Assembly (NCBI RefSeq): GCF_029277985.1
Contig: NZ_CP119546.1
Coordinates: 2,852,001 to 2,916,000, forward strand
DNA length: 64,000 nt
Source: Providencia stuartii
GTDB lineage: Bacteria; Pseudomonadota; Gammaproteobacteria; Enterobacterales; Enterobacteriaceae
Direction of reading: 5' to 3'
The translations under genes and the position numbers were made by a program. The notes under the pieces were generated by a model that had not been told where the DNA came from, ran no database searches, and worked only from the letters and a program-made list of their open reading frames with translations. Within the stretch, counting starts at the first letter, position 1. The number at the start of each line of letters is the position of its first letter. Positions 48,467-59,631 of the stretch are shown piece by piece.

Positions 48467-49105
48467 TTAGAAACCTAACTCATCTAACAAATCATCGACT
48501 TGCGATTGTGATGCCATCACATTCGCACCGTCTTTATTAATCTGTGGGCCATTTAATAAGCTGTCATTCTGCTGTTTAACTCGCATTTCTGGTGGCGTAT
48601 TTTCCATTAACAATGCGAGTAGTTGTTTCTCTGCTTCTTCGACCACTTCCATCATTTTTTTAATGACTTGCCCTGTCAGATCTTGAAAGTCTTGTGCCAT
48701 CATGATTTCAAGTAATTCTGCTTTAGTCGTATTACTATCAGTAATCACTCGACCGAGAAAATCATTCGTAGATTGCTGTAATTCCGCACTAATTTGGTTA
48801 TTAGTCACACCATTCCATTGCTGCTGCAATGCTAGCGCTTGGTCATGCATCTGGGCTTGCAGCGGTTTGATTACATCAATACCATTTAATGTTTTTTCAG
48901 CTGCTTGAGCCGTCATTTGCGCAATATAGCGTAGACGGTCTTTGCCATCAGGAATGCTAGCAACAGCCTGCTGAACACTTTTTTCTAAGCCAAGTTCCCG
49001 CATGCTTTCGCGCAAAGTTCTCATCAAGGTACCAATCCGAGTAATGACCTGTTTTAAATCGTCATTACCAGTGGGACTGCTCGCCGTTACTATTTGTTCT
49101 GTCAT
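48467..49105 (-). CDS. cheZ: CheY-phosphate phosphatase CheZ
   Basis: Dephosphorylates CheY-P to end the tumble signal. A long helical hairpin region with the conserved MAQDFQDLTGQVIKKMM (catalytic Gln) and the C-terminal CheY-binding tail (SQVDDLLDELGF) are present. It has 212 residues (E. coli 214). ATG at 49105 or GTG at 49108. Confidence 0.95.
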   Translation of the reverse strand: MTEQIVTASSPTGNDDLKQVITRIGTLMRTLRESMRELGLEKSVQQAVASIPDGKDRLRYIAQMTAQAAEKTLNGIDVIKPLQAQMHDQALALQQQWNGVTNNQISAELQQSTNDFLGRVITDSNTTKAELLEIMMAQDFQDLTGQVIKKMMEVVEEAEKQLLALLMENTPPEMRVKQQNDSLLNGPQINKDGANVMASQSQVDDLLDELGF

Positions 49106-49129
49106 CACACTCTCCTTCAGCAGGTGCGT

Positions 49130-49522
49130 TTATTGCAATCCCATCTTTTCAAATACTTTGTTCAATTTTTCTTCTAATATCGCCGCGGTAAATGGCTTCA
49201 CAACATAGCCACTCGCACCCGCTTGGGCTGCTGCGATGATATTTTCTTTCTTCGCTTCAGCAGTCACCATCAAAACAGGAATATGTTTCAACGCTTCATC
49301 GCCACGAATAGTTTTCAATAACTCTAAGCCATCCATGTTAGGCATATTCCAATCCGCAACCACAAAATCAATATGCCCGGCACGGATTTTTTCTAAGGCA
49401 TCAATGCCATCTTCCGCTTCTTCAATTTTATTAAAGCCAAGTTCTTTTAATAAGTTACGAACAATACGTCGCATCGTGGAAAAATCATCTACTACCAAAA
49501 AACTCAGATCTTTAGCGGCCAT
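49130..49522 (-). CDS. cheY: Chemotaxis response regulator CheY
   Basis: The single-domain receiver that binds FliM when phosphorylated. From the ATG giving [15 protein letters not shown] it has 130 residues (E. coli 129), with Asp12/13, phosphoacceptor Asp57 ([12 protein letters not shown]), Thr87-type (MVTAEAKKE) and Lys109-type (YVVKPF). The open frame continues 147 bp upstream into cheB but without a family counterpart. Confidence 0.97.
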   Translation of the reverse strand: MAAKDLSFLVVDDFSTMRRIVRNLLKELGFNKIEEAEDGIDALEKIRAGHIDFVVADWNMPNMDGLELLKTIRGDEALKHIPVLMVTAEAKKENIIAAAQAGASGYVVKPFTAAILEEKLNKVFEKMGLQ

Positions 49523-49562
49523 AACCACTCCTTCAAAAATACAATTGTAAATTCTGCAACCG

Positions 49563-50630
49563 TTATGCGGACACAGATGAAAGTCGAGCCAAAACACTCG
49601 GCGCAATTTTGGCAATATCTTGAATTTCGTCGACAGCATTGAGTTCGATAGCTGCTCGCGGCATGCCAAATACCACGCAACTGCTTTCGTTTTGTGCGTA
49701 GGTGACCGCGCCTTGTTGACGCAAGTTCAGCATGCCTTTTGCCCCATCCATGCCCATTCCGGTTAATAAAATACCCACACACTTACGACCAACACATTTC
49801 GCCACGGAGTCAAATAACACATCCACAGAAGGGCGATGGCGGTTTACAGGTTCAGTTTGCTGTAAACGGATGCGATAACCACGGCCGTTATCGACTACCA
49901 ACATATGTGAATCACCGGGGGCAATATAAGCATGGCCTTTCTGTAGTGGTTCATTGTGTTCGGCCTCTTTCACGGTCAACGAACACAATTTATTTAACCT
50001 TTCAGCAAATGAACGCGTAAAACCGGCAGGCATATGCTGTGTAATCACCACCGGAGGACATTCACGAGGGAGCATTTCTAAAAATTGGCGAATAGCTTCT
50101 GTCCCGCCAGTTGATGCCCCTACAGCAATCACTCTGCTATGACAAACATAGGGTGACAGTGGCTTAACCATTTTTGTTGGCTCAGCAACCCCCTTTTCTG
50201 GACGCGCAAAACGATTTCGCTGAGTAATTTTTGACATGGCCGCGGCACGGATTTTTTCGCCGATCACATCACGGTAGCTCATCATGGTTTCACGGATACC
50301 AATTTGTGGCTTAGTGACAAAATCAACCGCACCAAGCTCTAATGCTTTCAGTGTGACTTCAGAGCCTTTGGATGTAAGCGTAGAAACCATAACAACAGGT
50401 AATGGGTGTAACCTCATCAATTTCTCTAAAAAATCAATGCCGTCCATCCGTGGCATCTCAACATCAAGCGTTAAGACATCAGGTTGATGTTGTTTGATTA
50501 AATCACGCGCCACATAGGGATCCGGTGCCGTATCAACAACCATCATGTCGGAGTGACTATTAATGATTTCACGCATGATTTGACGCATTAATGCTGAGTC
50601 ATCAACACAAAGCACTTTAATTTTGTTCAT
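49563..50630 (-). CDS. cheB: Receptor methylesterase CheB
   Basis: Removes receptor methyl groups in adaptation. A receiver domain with Asp56 ([11 protein letters not shown]) and a C-terminal esterase with the catalytic Ser (GASTGGTEA), His (TQHMPAGF) and Asp (LTGMGMDGA) are intact. It has 355 residues (E. coli 349). The ATG at 50630, 3 nt after a GGAGGGG run, overlaps the cheR stop. Confidence 0.96.
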   Translation of the reverse strand: MNKIKVLCVDDSALMRQIMREIINSHSDMMVVDTAPDPYVARDLIKQHQPDVLTLDVEMPRMDGIDFLEKLMRLHPLPVVMVSTLTSKGSEVTLKALELGAVDFVTKPQIGIRETMMSYRDVIGEKIRAAAMSKITQRNRFARPEKGVAEPTKMVKPLSPYVCHSRVIAVGASTGGTEAIRQFLEMLPRECPPVVITQHMPAGFTRSFAERLNKLCSLTVKEAEHNEPLQKGHAYIAPGDSHMLVVDNGRGYRIRLQQTEPVNRHRPSVDVLFDSVAKCVGRKCVGILLTGMGMDGAKGMLNLRQQGAVTYAQNESSCVVFGMPRAAIELNAVDEIQDIAKIAPSVLARLSSVSA

Positions 50631-51466
50631 CACCCCCTCCTCGCCGATTGTAAGCTGTAGACTGTTTGTCCTTTAATTACAAATCGTTGTGATAATTGTG
50701 ATAAATTTTCTGAATGGCCGATAAATAACAAACCGTCTGGTTTGAGTAATGGCGCAAACCGCTCTAATAGTTTGATTTGCATCTCTTTATCGAAGTAGAT
50801 CATGACGTTACGACAAAAAATTGCATCAAAGCGATGTTGCAGCTGCCAATCGTTATCGCTAAGATTTAAATACCGAAATTCAATCATCTGCCTTAATGTC
50901 TGTTTAACACGTGCGTAGCCTTCAAAATCTCCCACCCCTTTCATGAAATAGCGTTGCCGCTGTAATGCACTGAGTGATTTGAGTTCTTCAATGCGATACA
51001 CACCTTGTTTCGCCTTATCTAATACCTCTGTATCAATATCACTTGCGATGATTTTGGCATTAGAGGCTTGAGCACCCAGCACATCGCTTAGTGTCATCGC
51101 AATAGAATAAGGTTCTTCCCCTGTTGAAGAAGCCGCACACCAAATATTGATGTTGCTATTTTTACGAGAACGAACAAAATCGGCCAAAGTGACAAAATGA
51201 TGAGGTTCACGGAAAAAAGCGGTTAAGTTTGTCGTCAATGCATTCACAAATGCTTGCCATTCAGGATGTAACGGCTCTCGCTCTAACATATGGAGATATT
51301 CAGCGAAATTACTGACATTACAGTCTCGTAACCTTTTTAATAACCGGTTATACACCATGTTTTTTTTATTCATGGTAAGAACGATGCCTGATTTTTTATG
51401 AATAAATCGGCAAACCCGACCGAACTCTTCATCGGTCAATGGTTCTATCTGTGGCGCAAAAAGCAT
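50630..51466 (-). CDS. cheR: Receptor methyltransferase CheR
   Basis: Uses S-adenosylmethionine to methylate receptor Glu residues. The N-terminal helical domain and the SAM domain with [16 protein letters not shown] and [12 protein letters not shown] are clear. It has 278 residues (E. coli 286). It is coupled to cheB by a 1 bp overlap. Confidence 0.96.
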   Translation of the reverse strand: MLFAPQIEPLTDEEFGRVCRFIHKKSGIVLTMNKKNMVYNRLLKRLRDCNVSNFAEYLHMLEREPLHPEWQAFVNALTTNLTAFFREPHHFVTLADFVRSRKNSNINIWCAASSTGEEPYSIAMTLSDVLGAQASNAKIIASDIDTEVLDKAKQGVYRIEELKSLSALQRQRYFMKGVGDFEGYARVKQTLRQMIEFRYLNLSDNDWQLQHRFDAIFCRNVMIYFDKEMQIKLLERFAPLLKPDGLLFIGHSENLSQLSQRFVIKGQTVYSLQSARRG

Positions 51467-51497
51467 CGTACTTTGTCCTATTTAATAAAAACCCAGA

Positions 51498-51518
51498 AGC
51501 AGCCGATAAACGGCTGCT
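51498..51518 (-). terminator. Hairpin between the first receptor gene and cheR
   Basis: AGCAGCCG / CGGCTGCT, a perfect 8 bp stem with a 5 nt loop, in the 69 bp gap. On the minus strand TTCTGGGTTTTTA follows, so it could be an attenuator or mRNA stabiliser. Confidence 0.55.
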
Positions 51519-51535
51519 TAATGCCTAGCAATGAA

Positions 51536-53101
51536 TTAACGAATGTGTGCGACTTTATTTTCCGATACTTCAAAGAATGCAACGGTATCAACTAAGTTAT
51601 TGGCTTGGTCTTCCAAGGCCGCTGTTGCACTGGTCGATTGCTCAACCAATGCGGCGTTTTGTTGCGTCACTAAATCCATTTGGCTCACTGCTGTTGCAAC
51701 CTGTTCAATACCTCGGCTCTGTTCATTAGAAGCAGACGCGATATTCCCCATCAATTCAGTGACCTGATTCACTGCCGCCACCAACTCATTCATGGTTTGT
51801 CCCGCTTCGTTAACTAATTGAGATCCTTGGTTGACTCGTCCGACGGATTCATCAATCAATGTTTTAATCTCTTTCGCCGCTTCAGCACTACGCTGAGCCA
51901 ATGCACGAACTTCACCTGCAACAACCGAAAACCCACGTCCCTGTTCGCCAGCTCTAGCTGCTTCTACTGCGGCATTTAAAGCGAGAATATTGGTTTGGAA
52001 GGCAATGCCATCAATCACACTAATAATGGCACTGATTTTTTGTGAGCTGTGTGAAATTTCTGTCATTGTTTCAATAACATCGACAGTAATATCACCGCCT
52101 TTAGTTGCCGTTTTTGATGCTGAGATCGCGAGTTCACTTGCTTGACGTGCGTTGTCCGCATTTTGTTTTACTGTCGCAGTTAATTCTTCCATGCTCGCTG
52201 CTGTCTCTTCTAATGATGCAGCTTGTTGCTCCGTGCGAGAGGATAAATTGTTATTGCCCAACGCAATCTCACGAATACCGGTATACATTTGGTCAGTGTT
52301 GATGCGTAAATTAATAACTGAAGTCGCAAGTGACTCTTGCATCAGTTTAAGTTGTTCAAATACTTCACCAATTTCATCTCGGGTTGTGACGCGAATATCT
52401 TGATTCAGTTTGCCTTGCGCGAGTTTCATAAAGTGTTCACTCATGCTCATGAGTGGATAAATGACTTTACGTTTCATCCAAAAATGCGCTAAACCAGAAA
52501 CGGCTAAAATAATGAAGGTCACAGCAAAGAACATAAACCAGGCCACTTGATTATAGAAATTCGCAGAATCTAGTGAGTTTTTGCTGTCGTTGTTCAGTAA
52601 CTCAAGGTATTGGTTGATAATTTCAGCCATCTGATCTTGATGCTGCTGTGCAGGCAATGCGACATAGCCAGGAATGTCATTACTCTCAATCAACGCTCTT
52701 AATTCTTTTAAAATTGCCACAAAAGCTTGGTAACTCTCTTCGATTGCCGCGAGATTTTCATGCTCATTCAATAGCGGCTGAGCTTTAAATTTTTCATAGT
52801 CGTCAGCCGCTTTTTGTAGAAATTGATCAAAAACACCTTTCGCCTGCTCAATGCTCTTCGTGTCAGAATCCACTTTCATGTGCACCACGATTTGGGTCAG
52901 AGTACTACGGGCTTGCATAAGATCTTCATAGGTGGTTTCGAGTAAATCACGTTTTTTCGAACCGAGATCGATACGTTCTAAAGAAGAGAGTTCGCTAGAC
53001 ACTATTCCCAATGAAAGGGCGCTAGATACTATCTGCATCCCACAAAACATAATAAGCAGTAGATATAAACTGACTGAAATCCTTATACTCTTACCAAACA
53101 T
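51536..53101 (-). CDS. Methyl-accepting chemotaxis protein (no CheR-tether)
   Basis: A transmembrane chemoreceptor. TM1 (about 8-30) and TM2 (about 188-210) flank a four-helix periplasmic ligand domain; HAMP and the cytoplasmic signalling hairpin follow (tip [20 protein letters not shown]). It has 521 residues. The C-terminus ends ENKVAHIR and lacks the NWETF pentapeptide, so it should need a partner receptor for efficient adaptation. The ligand cannot be read from sequence. It sits where tar/tap sit in E. coli. Confidence 0.93.
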   Translation of the reverse strand: MFGKSIRISVSLYLLLIMFCGMQIVSSALSLGIVSSELSSLERIDLGSKKRDLLETTYEDLMQARSTLTQIVVHMKVDSDTKSIEQAKGVFDQFLQKAADDYEKFKAQPLLNEHENLAAIEESYQAFVAILKELRALIESNDIPGYVALPAQQHQDQMAEIINQYLELLNNDSKNSLDSANFYNQVAWFMFFAVTFIILAVSGLAHFWMKRKVIYPLMSMSEHFMKLAQGKLNQDIRVTTRDEIGEVFEQLKLMQESLATSVINLRINTDQMYTGIREIALGNNNLSSRTEQQAASLEETAASMEELTATVKQNADNARQASELAISASKTATKGGDITVDVIETMTEISHSSQKISAIISVIDGIAFQTNILALNAAVEAARAGEQGRGFSVVAGEVRALAQRSAEAAKEIKTLIDESVGRVNQGSQLVNEAGQTMNELVAAVNQVTELMGNIASASNEQSRGIEQVATAVSQMDLVTQQNAALVEQSTSATAALEDQANNLVDTVAFFEVSENKVAHIR

Positions 53102-53169
53102 ATTTTATCCCCACATACGCCAGCTAAGATTTCTATGTAACAATCACTATTTCAGTGATGTACAGAAAC

Positions 53170-53194
53170 GCTGCCAAGCGTAAAACTTGGCAGC
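53170..53194 (-). terminator. Hairpin between the two receptor genes
   Basis: GCTGCCAAG / CTTGGCAGC, a perfect 9 bp stem with a 7 nt loop, between the receptor genes. Only GTTTCT follows on the minus strand, so full termination is doubtful. Confidence 0.55.
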
Positions 53195-53213
53195 GCTAAG
53201 CTGAGCTGAGTCT

Positions 53214-54899
53214 TTAGAAAGTTTCCCAATTGTCATCATCTTGATGATTCTTCGATGCTATTTTTTTCAAATCTGGCGTCTTCACGACATTTGAAATTGT
53301 TCTTGCCGCAGGCTCTGTCACTTGGCGCTCTGTTTGCTTCATGGCAGGCAAACGGAAAATCGATATCAGTTGAGCAAGCTTAGCGACTTGTTCTTCCAAA
53401 ACATTTGCCGCAACCGCAGATTGTTCAACGAGTGAAGCATTTTGCTGAGTCACCTTATCCATTTCAGCAACGGCAATACTGACCTGTGAAATTCCCTTGC
53501 TCTGCTCATCTGATGCCAATGCAATATGGGACATAATGTCAGTGACACGAGTAACGGACTCAACAATTTTTGTCATTGTTTCACCCGCATCACCAGCTTG
53601 ACGCGCGCCTGTATCGGTTCTTGATACAGAGTCTTCAATCAATGCTTTGATCTCTTTTGCGGCATTTGCACTGCGCTGCGCGAGGTTACGAACCTCATCG
53701 GCCACCACCGCAAATCCACGCCCATGTTCACCAGCACGTGCCGCTTCAACCGCCGCATTCAATGCTAATATATTGGTTTGGAAGGCAATGCTATCGATAA
53801 CAGCAGTGATATCTGAGATCTTTTGAGAACTTTCAGCGATATTCAGCATGGTATTTACCACATTGGACACCACTTTCCCGCCTTCTTTAGCAATCGCTGA
53901 AGCTTGACTTGCATACTCGCTAGCTTGATGCGCGTACTCCGTATTTTGTTTTACTGTCGCGGTCAGCTCACTCATACTCGCGGCAGTTTCTTCTAAACAC
54001 GCAACTTGTTGCTGAGTACGAGAAGAAAGATCATTGTTACCCGCGGCTATCTCACTGGTTCCTTGATAAATAGTCTCACTACCATCACGAACCCCACGAA
54101 CCGTATTAATCAGTTCTTGTTGCATATGTTCGACACCCCGAGCCAATTCACCAATTTCATTGGTCGCCTTGGTATCAACGGTTGGTGTTAAATCACCCGC
54201 AGCAAAAATTTTGATTCGTTGAATTAAATGCCCTAAAGGTTCAATAATTCCCTTACGTACATAGCGGTAACTCAAGAAGCCAATAAGTGCTAATACAACC
54301 GATAAAAAGATAATTAAATATAAGGATTCGCGATAATTAGCATCGGCACGTTTAACTTCACTTTGGAAATCGGCTGAAATGTCAGCAAAATAAGCATTAA
54401 ATTGTTCTTCAAATTTAATTTGATGTTCTGACGTACGATGTGCATAGAATTGCTCTAATTGACCTTTTTGAGCGTATTCCCCTAATTTAATTAACGCATT
54501 ACGGTAAGTTTCATAAGTTGAAAAGAGCTTTTCAAATTTAGCCTTATCATAATTTGTTTCTGACATCAGCTTGTTATAACGCTGATAGGCAACATCCGCG
54601 GCTTTAAAATTACGATTTGCTGCCTTAATCAAGTCGTCAGCGGAAGCATCATCCTGATAGGCGCGCCCTTCCAATAAATAAGCATTGACTGAGCGATTAA
54701 GATTAGCGCGAGCTTGTAAAAGATTAACCCAACTTTCGGTTAATACTTGTCTTTGGCGTTGGAGCGAATTCAAATAATTAATACTGTCACTGTTATCGCC
54801 CAGTTTATTAAACATCAAACTGCTGGATATTAACTGCAACAGAATAAAGACAACAATGACGGACAAAAGTCCTGATACGATTTTAATTCGGCTGTGCAT
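53214..54899 (-). CDS. Methyl-accepting chemotaxis protein with NWETF tether
   Basis: A chemoreceptor of 561 residues. TM1 (about 7-30), a periplasmic helical ligand domain, TM2 (about 190-212), HAMP, then methylation helices and the signalling tip ([22 protein letters not shown]). It ends in NWETF, the pentapeptide that recruits CheR and CheB in Tsr/Tar-type receptors, so this is the high-abundance-type receptor. A sigma-28 promoter lies just upstream, so the receptors and cheRBYZ can be transcribed apart from cheAW. The ligand is unknown. Confidence 0.95.
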   Translation of the reverse strand: MHSRIKIVSGLLSVIVVFILLQLISSSLMFNKLGDNSDSINYLNSLQRQRQVLTESWVNLLQARANLNRSVNAYLLEGRAYQDDASADDLIKAANRNFKAADVAYQRYNKLMSETNYDKAKFEKLFSTYETYRNALIKLGEYAQKGQLEQFYAHRTSEHQIKFEEQFNAYFADISADFQSEVKRADANYRESLYLIIFLSVVLALIGFLSYRYVRKGIIEPLGHLIQRIKIFAAGDLTPTVDTKATNEIGELARGVEHMQQELINTVRGVRDGSETIYQGTSEIAAGNNDLSSRTQQQVACLEETAASMSELTATVKQNTEYAHQASEYASQASAIAKEGGKVVSNVVNTMLNIAESSQKISDITAVIDSIAFQTNILALNAAVEAARAGEHGRGFAVVADEVRNLAQRSANAAKEIKALIEDSVSRTDTGARQAGDAGETMTKIVESVTRVTDIMSHIALASDEQSKGISQVSIAVAEMDKVTQQNASLVEQSAVAANVLEEQVAKLAQLISIFRLPAMKQTERQVTEPAARTISNVVKTPDLKKIASKNHQDDDNWETF

Positions 54900-54933
54900 G
54901 ACGTTTTACTAACATAATGTTGTTGTATTTTTG

Positions 54934-54960
54934 GTATCGGTCGTAAGGCTAAAAACTTTA
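54934..54960 (-). promoter_or_regulatory. Sigma-28 promoter of the receptor-cheRBYZ operon
   Basis: On the minus strand a perfect TAAAGTTT -35, an 11 nt spacer and ACCGATAC, 35 bp before the receptor start. Confidence 0.85.
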
Positions 54961-54992
54961 GCCGTTGAAACGAGAATATTTATGGCTGAGGG

Positions 54993-55490
54993 TTACTCAG
55001 CCATGCTGTCAATCAGCGCCATTTCGTCACTGGTTAACAGTTTTTCAATATCCACAAGAATCAACATACGCTCTCCCACAGTACCAAGCCCTGTCAGATA
55101 TTTCGTTGATAATGTGACGGCAAAATCTGGCGGAGCAGCAATTTGCTCTTCATTCAGCACTAATACGTCGGATACACCATCAACAACAATGCCAACAACC
55201 CTGTCTTTTAAATTCACAACAATCACCACCGTGTTGTCGTTATAGGTGACGTTTTGATGGGAAAATTTAATGCGTAAATCAATAATAGGGATAATCACTC
55301 CCCTTAAATTGGTAACCCCTTTAATGAAATCAGGTGTATTAGCAATACGAGTAACTTGCTCATATCCTCTAATTTCTTGTACTTTTAATATTTCGATGCC
55401 GTATTCTTCTTCGCCTAACGTAAAAATGAGATAACCTTCCCCATTTTTTTCTTCATCAAGCTTATTTAAATCATCATCCAACATTGACAT
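54993..55490 (-). CDS. cheW: Chemotaxis coupling protein CheW
   Basis: Links receptors to CheA. An SH3-like CheW domain fills the 165 residues (E. coli 167): [43 protein letters not shown] are present. It is 22 bp after cheA. Confidence 0.96.
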   Translation of the reverse strand: MSMLDDDLNKLDEEKNGEGYLIFTLGEEEYGIEILKVQEIRGYEQVTRIANTPDFIKGVTNLRGVIIPIIDLRIKFSHQNVTYNDNTVVIVVNLKDRVVGIVVDGVSDVLVLNEEQIAAPPDFAVTLSTKYLTGLGTVGERMLILVDIEKLLTSDEMALIDSMAE

Positions 55491-55512
55491 AGTGTTTAGC
55501 CTCTATCTCTAT

Positions 55513-57612
55513 TTAGTGCAGAACGGGTTGTGCAATTTGCTGCTTCTTTTTCAGCAAAATGCTGTTATTCATCTGTTGTAGCTCAGCCACATCTAAAATC
55601 AGTGCGACAGAGCCATCTCCCATAATGGTAGCGGCAGAAATTCCCGGAATTTTGCGGTAATTACTTTCAATATTTTTAACAACGACTTGCTGCTGCCCCA
55701 CCAACTTATCAACCAATAATGCAAAACGATGTCCGGCATGTTGAATGATCAGCACGATACTATTGGCCAAGTCGCGCTCAGCGCCAGTGATACTAAACAC
55801 TTGATGTAATTCAACTAAGGGAAGGTATTCGCCGCGGACCAATAACATTTTTTCTTCGCCCGCAAGGCGATAAATATCTTCTTGGCGTGGTTGTAACGTA
55901 CTGATAATGGCACTTAGTGGAACGATAAATACATCCTCTGCAACTTTCACTGACATACCATCTAAGATGGCTAAGGTAAGCGGCAGTAAGATACGAATGA
56001 TGGTGCCTTTTCCTTCGGTGAAACCAATCTGAATGCGTCCGCCCATGTCTTGAATATTGCGTTTTACAACATCCATACCGACACCACGCCCAGAAACATC
56101 GGTGACAACTTCTGCGGTTGAAAAGCCCGGAGCCATAATCAGCATGGCAATCTCTTCATTGCTCATGCCGTCATGAACACTCATGCCTTGAGAGCGAGCC
56201 TTTGCAAGAATACGTTCACGATTGAGACCTGCGCCATCATCCCGAACTTCAATACAAATATTGCCACTTTGATGTGATGCCGAGAGTGTTAATGTACCGG
56301 TTTCAGGCTTGCCATTAGCAACCCGAACATCAGGCTTTTCAATACCATGGTCAAGGCTGTTACGAACGAGGTGATTAAGGGGATCAACAATACGTTCAAT
56401 TAAACTTTTATCGAGCTCTGTCGCACTACCTTCGACTTTTAACTCAATTTTTTTATTGAGCTTAGTGGCAATATCACGCACCATTCGAGGAAAACGGCTA
56501 AAAACGTAATCCATCGGCATCATACGAATCGACATAACGGACTCTTGCAATGCACGAGAGTTACGTTCCAATTGCACTATCGAACTCAGTAAATCACCAT
56601 ATTCATTGTGGTCGAGCTGCTGACTATGTTGAGTCAGCATGGACTGAATAATCACTAACTCACCCACTAAATTAATAAGCTGATCAACCTTTTCCACGGC
56701 GACACGAATACTACTAGAATCGGCTTTTGTTTTTGAAGAGACAGCTTTGCGAGAGTCTGCATTTGCTTTAGGCTTGACTGCCGCGGTTGAAGGCGCTTCC
56801 TTGTTAAGGCCCTGTTCAACCTCTTTTGCAGAATCAACCGCTTCTGAAGCAACATTTGCTGAATCAACCGCTTCTAATTCATTATTACTGTCTGCGAGTA
56901 GGTAAGCTAAACAGGTTTGTGCATTGGTTAATTGATGACTGATCTGTGACTCATCAACAACAAAACATAACACGCCACAAATATCTTCAATTGCTGTATT
57001 GGTTCCAACCCAAGCCGTTAAACTATCTGCTGTTTTTTGTGTGTTATACAGGGTGCCGAATAGCGCTAACTCCTCCGCTAATAGCTCTACCTCATTCTTT
57101 TTCAATTGATTAAGCGTGATGATAAAATAATGCTCGTATTCACTTTTTATCGTGTCTTCAGCAACTTGAACAGAGGTTGATTGGTTCAAGGGTAATGCGA
57201 TGCTGGTTTCTTCAATAACCACTTCTTCGGCTTTCTGCTCTACACGTCCAAGTACTTCACAAATATGCTTAAATGATTCTTCATCCGGTAATGAATCATT
57301 TTTATAAGCTTCAAGTTGTGCGGCCATCACATCCTTTGCATCAAGAAAAATATCAATGATATCAGGTGTTAATGTCAGTTCATCATGACGTGCCTTATCG
57401 AGCAGGTTTTCTAATGTATGCGTGGTGTTTTGCAACTGTGTGAAACCAAAGGTCGCAGCTCCACCTTTTATTGAATGAGCACTACGGAAGATTGCATTTA
57501 ACTGTTCGCTATCTGGGTCGACAGGATCGAGCTCAAGCAAATGTTGTTCCATATCCCTAAGTAACTCATCAGCTTCATCGAAAAACGTTTGATAAAACTC
57601 AGTAATATCCAT
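55513..57612 (-). CDS. cheA: Chemotaxis histidine kinase CheA
   Basis: The core kinase. The P1 phospho-His (RSAHSIKGGAA, His46), P2 CheY-binding region, dimer domain (VEKVDQLINLVGELVI), ATP domain with N-box NHLVRNSLDHGIE and G-boxes VRDDGAGLN and GRGVGMDVV, and the CheW-like P5 are all present. From the ATG giving MDITEFYQTFF (GGATAAG before) it has 699 residues (E. coli 654). The extra length is largely in the linker, with a 30 bp internal direct duplication (GAATCAACCGCTTCT at 56831 and 56861). Confidence 0.96.
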   Translation of the reverse strand: MDITEFYQTFFDEADELLRDMEQHLLELDPVDPDSEQLNAIFRSAHSIKGGAATFGFTQLQNTTHTLENLLDKARHDELTLTPDIIDIFLDAKDVMAAQLEAYKNDSLPDEESFKHICEVLGRVEQKAEEVVIEETSIALPLNQSTSVQVAEDTIKSEYEHYFIITLNQLKKNEVELLAEELALFGTLYNTQKTADSLTAWVGTNTAIEDICGVLCFVVDESQISHQLTNAQTCLAYLLADSNNELEAVDSANVASEAVDSAKEVEQGLNKEAPSTAAVKPKANADSRKAVSSKTKADSSSIRVAVEKVDQLINLVGELVIIQSMLTQHSQQLDHNEYGDLLSSIVQLERNSRALQESVMSIRMMPMDYVFSRFPRMVRDIATKLNKKIELKVEGSATELDKSLIERIVDPLNHLVRNSLDHGIEKPDVRVANGKPETGTLTLSASHQSGNICIEVRDDGAGLNRERILAKARSQGMSVHDGMSNEEIAMLIMAPGFSTAEVVTDVSGRGVGMDVVKRNIQDMGGRIQIGFTEGKGTIIRILLPLTLAILDGMSVKVAEDVFIVPLSAIISTLQPRQEDIYRLAGEEKMLLVRGEYLPLVELHQVFSITGAERDLANSIVLIIQHAGHRFALLVDKLVGQQQVVVKNIESNYRKIPGISAATIMGDGSVALILDVAELQQMNNSILLKKKQQIAQPVLH

Positions 57613-57679
57613 GGTTCTTATCCAATTTAGCTTAGGTTTCACTTCATGTTGTAGGCCGATAAATGGCGATACAACTCAA

Positions 57680-58639
57680 TCAGTTTGAAGGTGTTGGTGT
57701 TGATATTGATGATGAATGAGCGTCCTCATTGGTTGCATTTTCTGCATTTCCAATTGAGGAAGGCTCAGGCCTTGATGAAGATTTATGTAACACTTCACTC
57801 AAGGTTGTTGCGCCATCGTATTCATGTAAGATTTGCTCCGTTTCACTTTCATTTAATACAATGATGCTAATACGGCGATTGATCGGCGCTAATCCGTTGC
57901 TTTTATCGAGATGAATACTGGAAGCCATACCAACAACCCGTAAAATCTTATCTTGGGTGAGTCCGCCAGCGATCAATTCACGGCGTGAGGCATTTGCCCT
58001 ATCCGCGGAAAGTTCCCAATTGTTATAGTTTGCGCCATTGGCATACGGCAGATCATCCGTATGGCCTGAGATGCTGATCTTATTAGGAACGTCATTAAGT
58101 AACGGAGCAAGCGCGCGCAAAATATCACGCATATAAGACTCGACATGTGCCGAACCGACCATAAACATAGGGCGATTTGCACTATCAACAATTTGAATAC
58201 GCAACCCCTCATCAATCATATCGATCAACAAGTGAGGCTTGAGTTCATTTAATCGAGGGTCTTTGAGGATGGCTTGCTCAAGCGAACGCTTTAGTTTTTC
58301 AAACTGAAAATTAGCATGACCTTGAATCTCATTATTCGGTTCAGGCAAAACATCTCCATCACGAAATATGATGTCCTTGCCCCCTCCTGGTATTGGATTT
58401 GTTGCATCACCACTTTTCGCACCCGGATTAATCGCTGTTTTTAATGGGGTACGAAAATATTCCGCTATCTGAGTTAGCTCTTGTGGACTTGATATAGAAA
58501 TCAGCCACATAACTAAAAAAAATGCCATCATCGCCGTCATAAAATCCGCATAGGCGATTTTCCAAGAGCCACCATGTCCACCTTGATGGCTTGAAACACG
58601 CTTTTTAACACGAATAATATGGGCGTTATTTGCTCTCAT
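57680..58639 (-). CDS. motB: Motor stator protein MotB
   Basis: The stator subunit anchored to peptidoglycan. One N-terminal membrane helix with the proton-channel Asp ([18 protein letters not shown]) and a C-terminal OmpA-like domain (about 150-270, [25 protein letters not shown]) are clear. It has 319 residues (E. coli 308). It follows motA by 7 bp. Confidence 0.97.
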   Translation of the reverse strand: MRANNAHIIRVKKRVSSHQGGHGGSWKIAYADFMTAMMAFFLVMWLISISSPQELTQIAEYFRTPLKTAINPGAKSGDATNPIPGGGKDIIFRDGDVLPEPNNEIQGHANFQFEKLKRSLEQAILKDPRLNELKPHLLIDMIDEGLRIQIVDSANRPMFMVGSAHVESYMRDILRALAPLLNDVPNKISISGHTDDLPYANGANYNNWELSADRANASRRELIAGGLTQDKILRVVGMASSIHLDKSNGLAPINRRISIIVLNESETEQILHEYDGATTLSEVLHKSSSRPEPSSIGNAENATNEDAHSSSISTPTPSN

Positions 58640-58646
58640 CGGCTGC

Positions 58647-59534
58647 TCACTCCTCGTTCTGAACTTGTGAACGATTACCCACTTTCACTTCACGAACCCT
58701 CTCTTCTAACTCAATAAAAGAAGGACGATCCGTGCTGTATAAAACCTTACGTCCAAATTCGACAGCGATTTGTGGTGCATACCCTTGCAATGCAGATAGG
58801 AATGTCACTTTGATGCATTCCATCATTTTGAGTTGCTCACTCGTACGTAAACGAATAAGTGCGGCAAGCGGTAAAATAAATCCATAAGCCACTAAAATAC
58901 CTAAAAAAGTACCAACCATGGCATGCGCAATTAATGCCCCCAGTTCGCCAGCGGGTCGATCCGCTGAACCTAATGCATTCACCACACCTAATACTGCCGC
59001 AACGATACCGAATGCTGGCATCGAATCACCGACCATATTCAGCCCAGAAGCGGGGACTTCACTTTCTTGGCGAAAAGTTTCTAACTCTTCATCCATCAGA
59101 GCTTCTATTTCATGACTTTGAAGATTACTCGTCACCATTAGACGCAAATAATCCACCACGAACATCAGCGTAGTTTGATCTTTTAAAACGCGGGGATACT
59201 GAGAGAAAATTTCGCTTTCTTGAGGATTTTCAATATCTTTTTCAAGTGCGAGCAAGCCTTCTTGGCGTGACTTATTTAATAACTGAAACAACAATGCCAT
59301 CAAATCCATCGACATTGCTTTGTTGTAGGAAGAACGGCGAAATAAGCGTGGTAACACTTTGCATAAGGCGATAATCGATTTACCACTGTTACCAACAACG
59401 AATGCACCGAAGCCAGCACCTAAAATAATAACGAATTCCGCAGGTTGATAAAGCGCTCCTAAATGCCCACCGAGCATCAAATAGCCGCCGATAACTGTAC
59501 CTGTAACAATGATATATCCGATGAGTATTAACAC
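58647..59534 (-). CDS. motA: Motor stator protein MotA
   Basis: The four-helix stator subunit contacting Fli[34 protein letters not shown] is E. coli-like; all 295 residues match in length (E. coli 295). The start is GTG, with AAGGGA 6 nt upstream. It heads motAB-cheAW downstream of flhDC. Confidence 0.97.
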   Translation of the reverse strand: MLILIGYIIVTGTVIGGYLMLGGHLGALYQPAEFVIILGAGFGAFVVGNSGKSIIALCKVLPRLFRRSSYNKAMSMDLMALLFQLLNKSRQEGLLALEKDIENPQESEIFSQYPRVLKDQTTLMFVVDYLRLMVTSNLQSHEIEALMDEELETFRQESEVPASGLNMVGDSMPAFGIVAAVLGVVNALGSADRPAGELGALIAHAMVGTFLGILVAYGFILPLAALIRLRTSEQLKMMECIKVTFLSALQGYAPQIAVEFGRKVLYSTDRPSFIELEERVREVKVGNRSQVQNEE

Positions 59535-59631
59535 AATATTCCCTTCAACTCAGTTATGTAACAGATGGCAGTTAAAGGGAATATAAGGAAAGTCAGGTAA
59601 TCTTAACGACCTGTTGACCAAATCAATCCAA
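59535..59631 (-). promoter_or_regulatory. flhC-motA gap
   Basis: A 97 bp gap in which a sigma-28 promoter for motA is expected by analogy with E. coli. No convincing match to TAAAGTTT-N11-GCCGATAA was found, so motA may also be read from flhDC. Confidence 0.35.

Noticed and set aside
59535..59631. TTAAGATT followed by TATATTC as a sigma-28 promoter for motA
   Set aside because: The -10 shares too few bases with GCCGATAA to be called.
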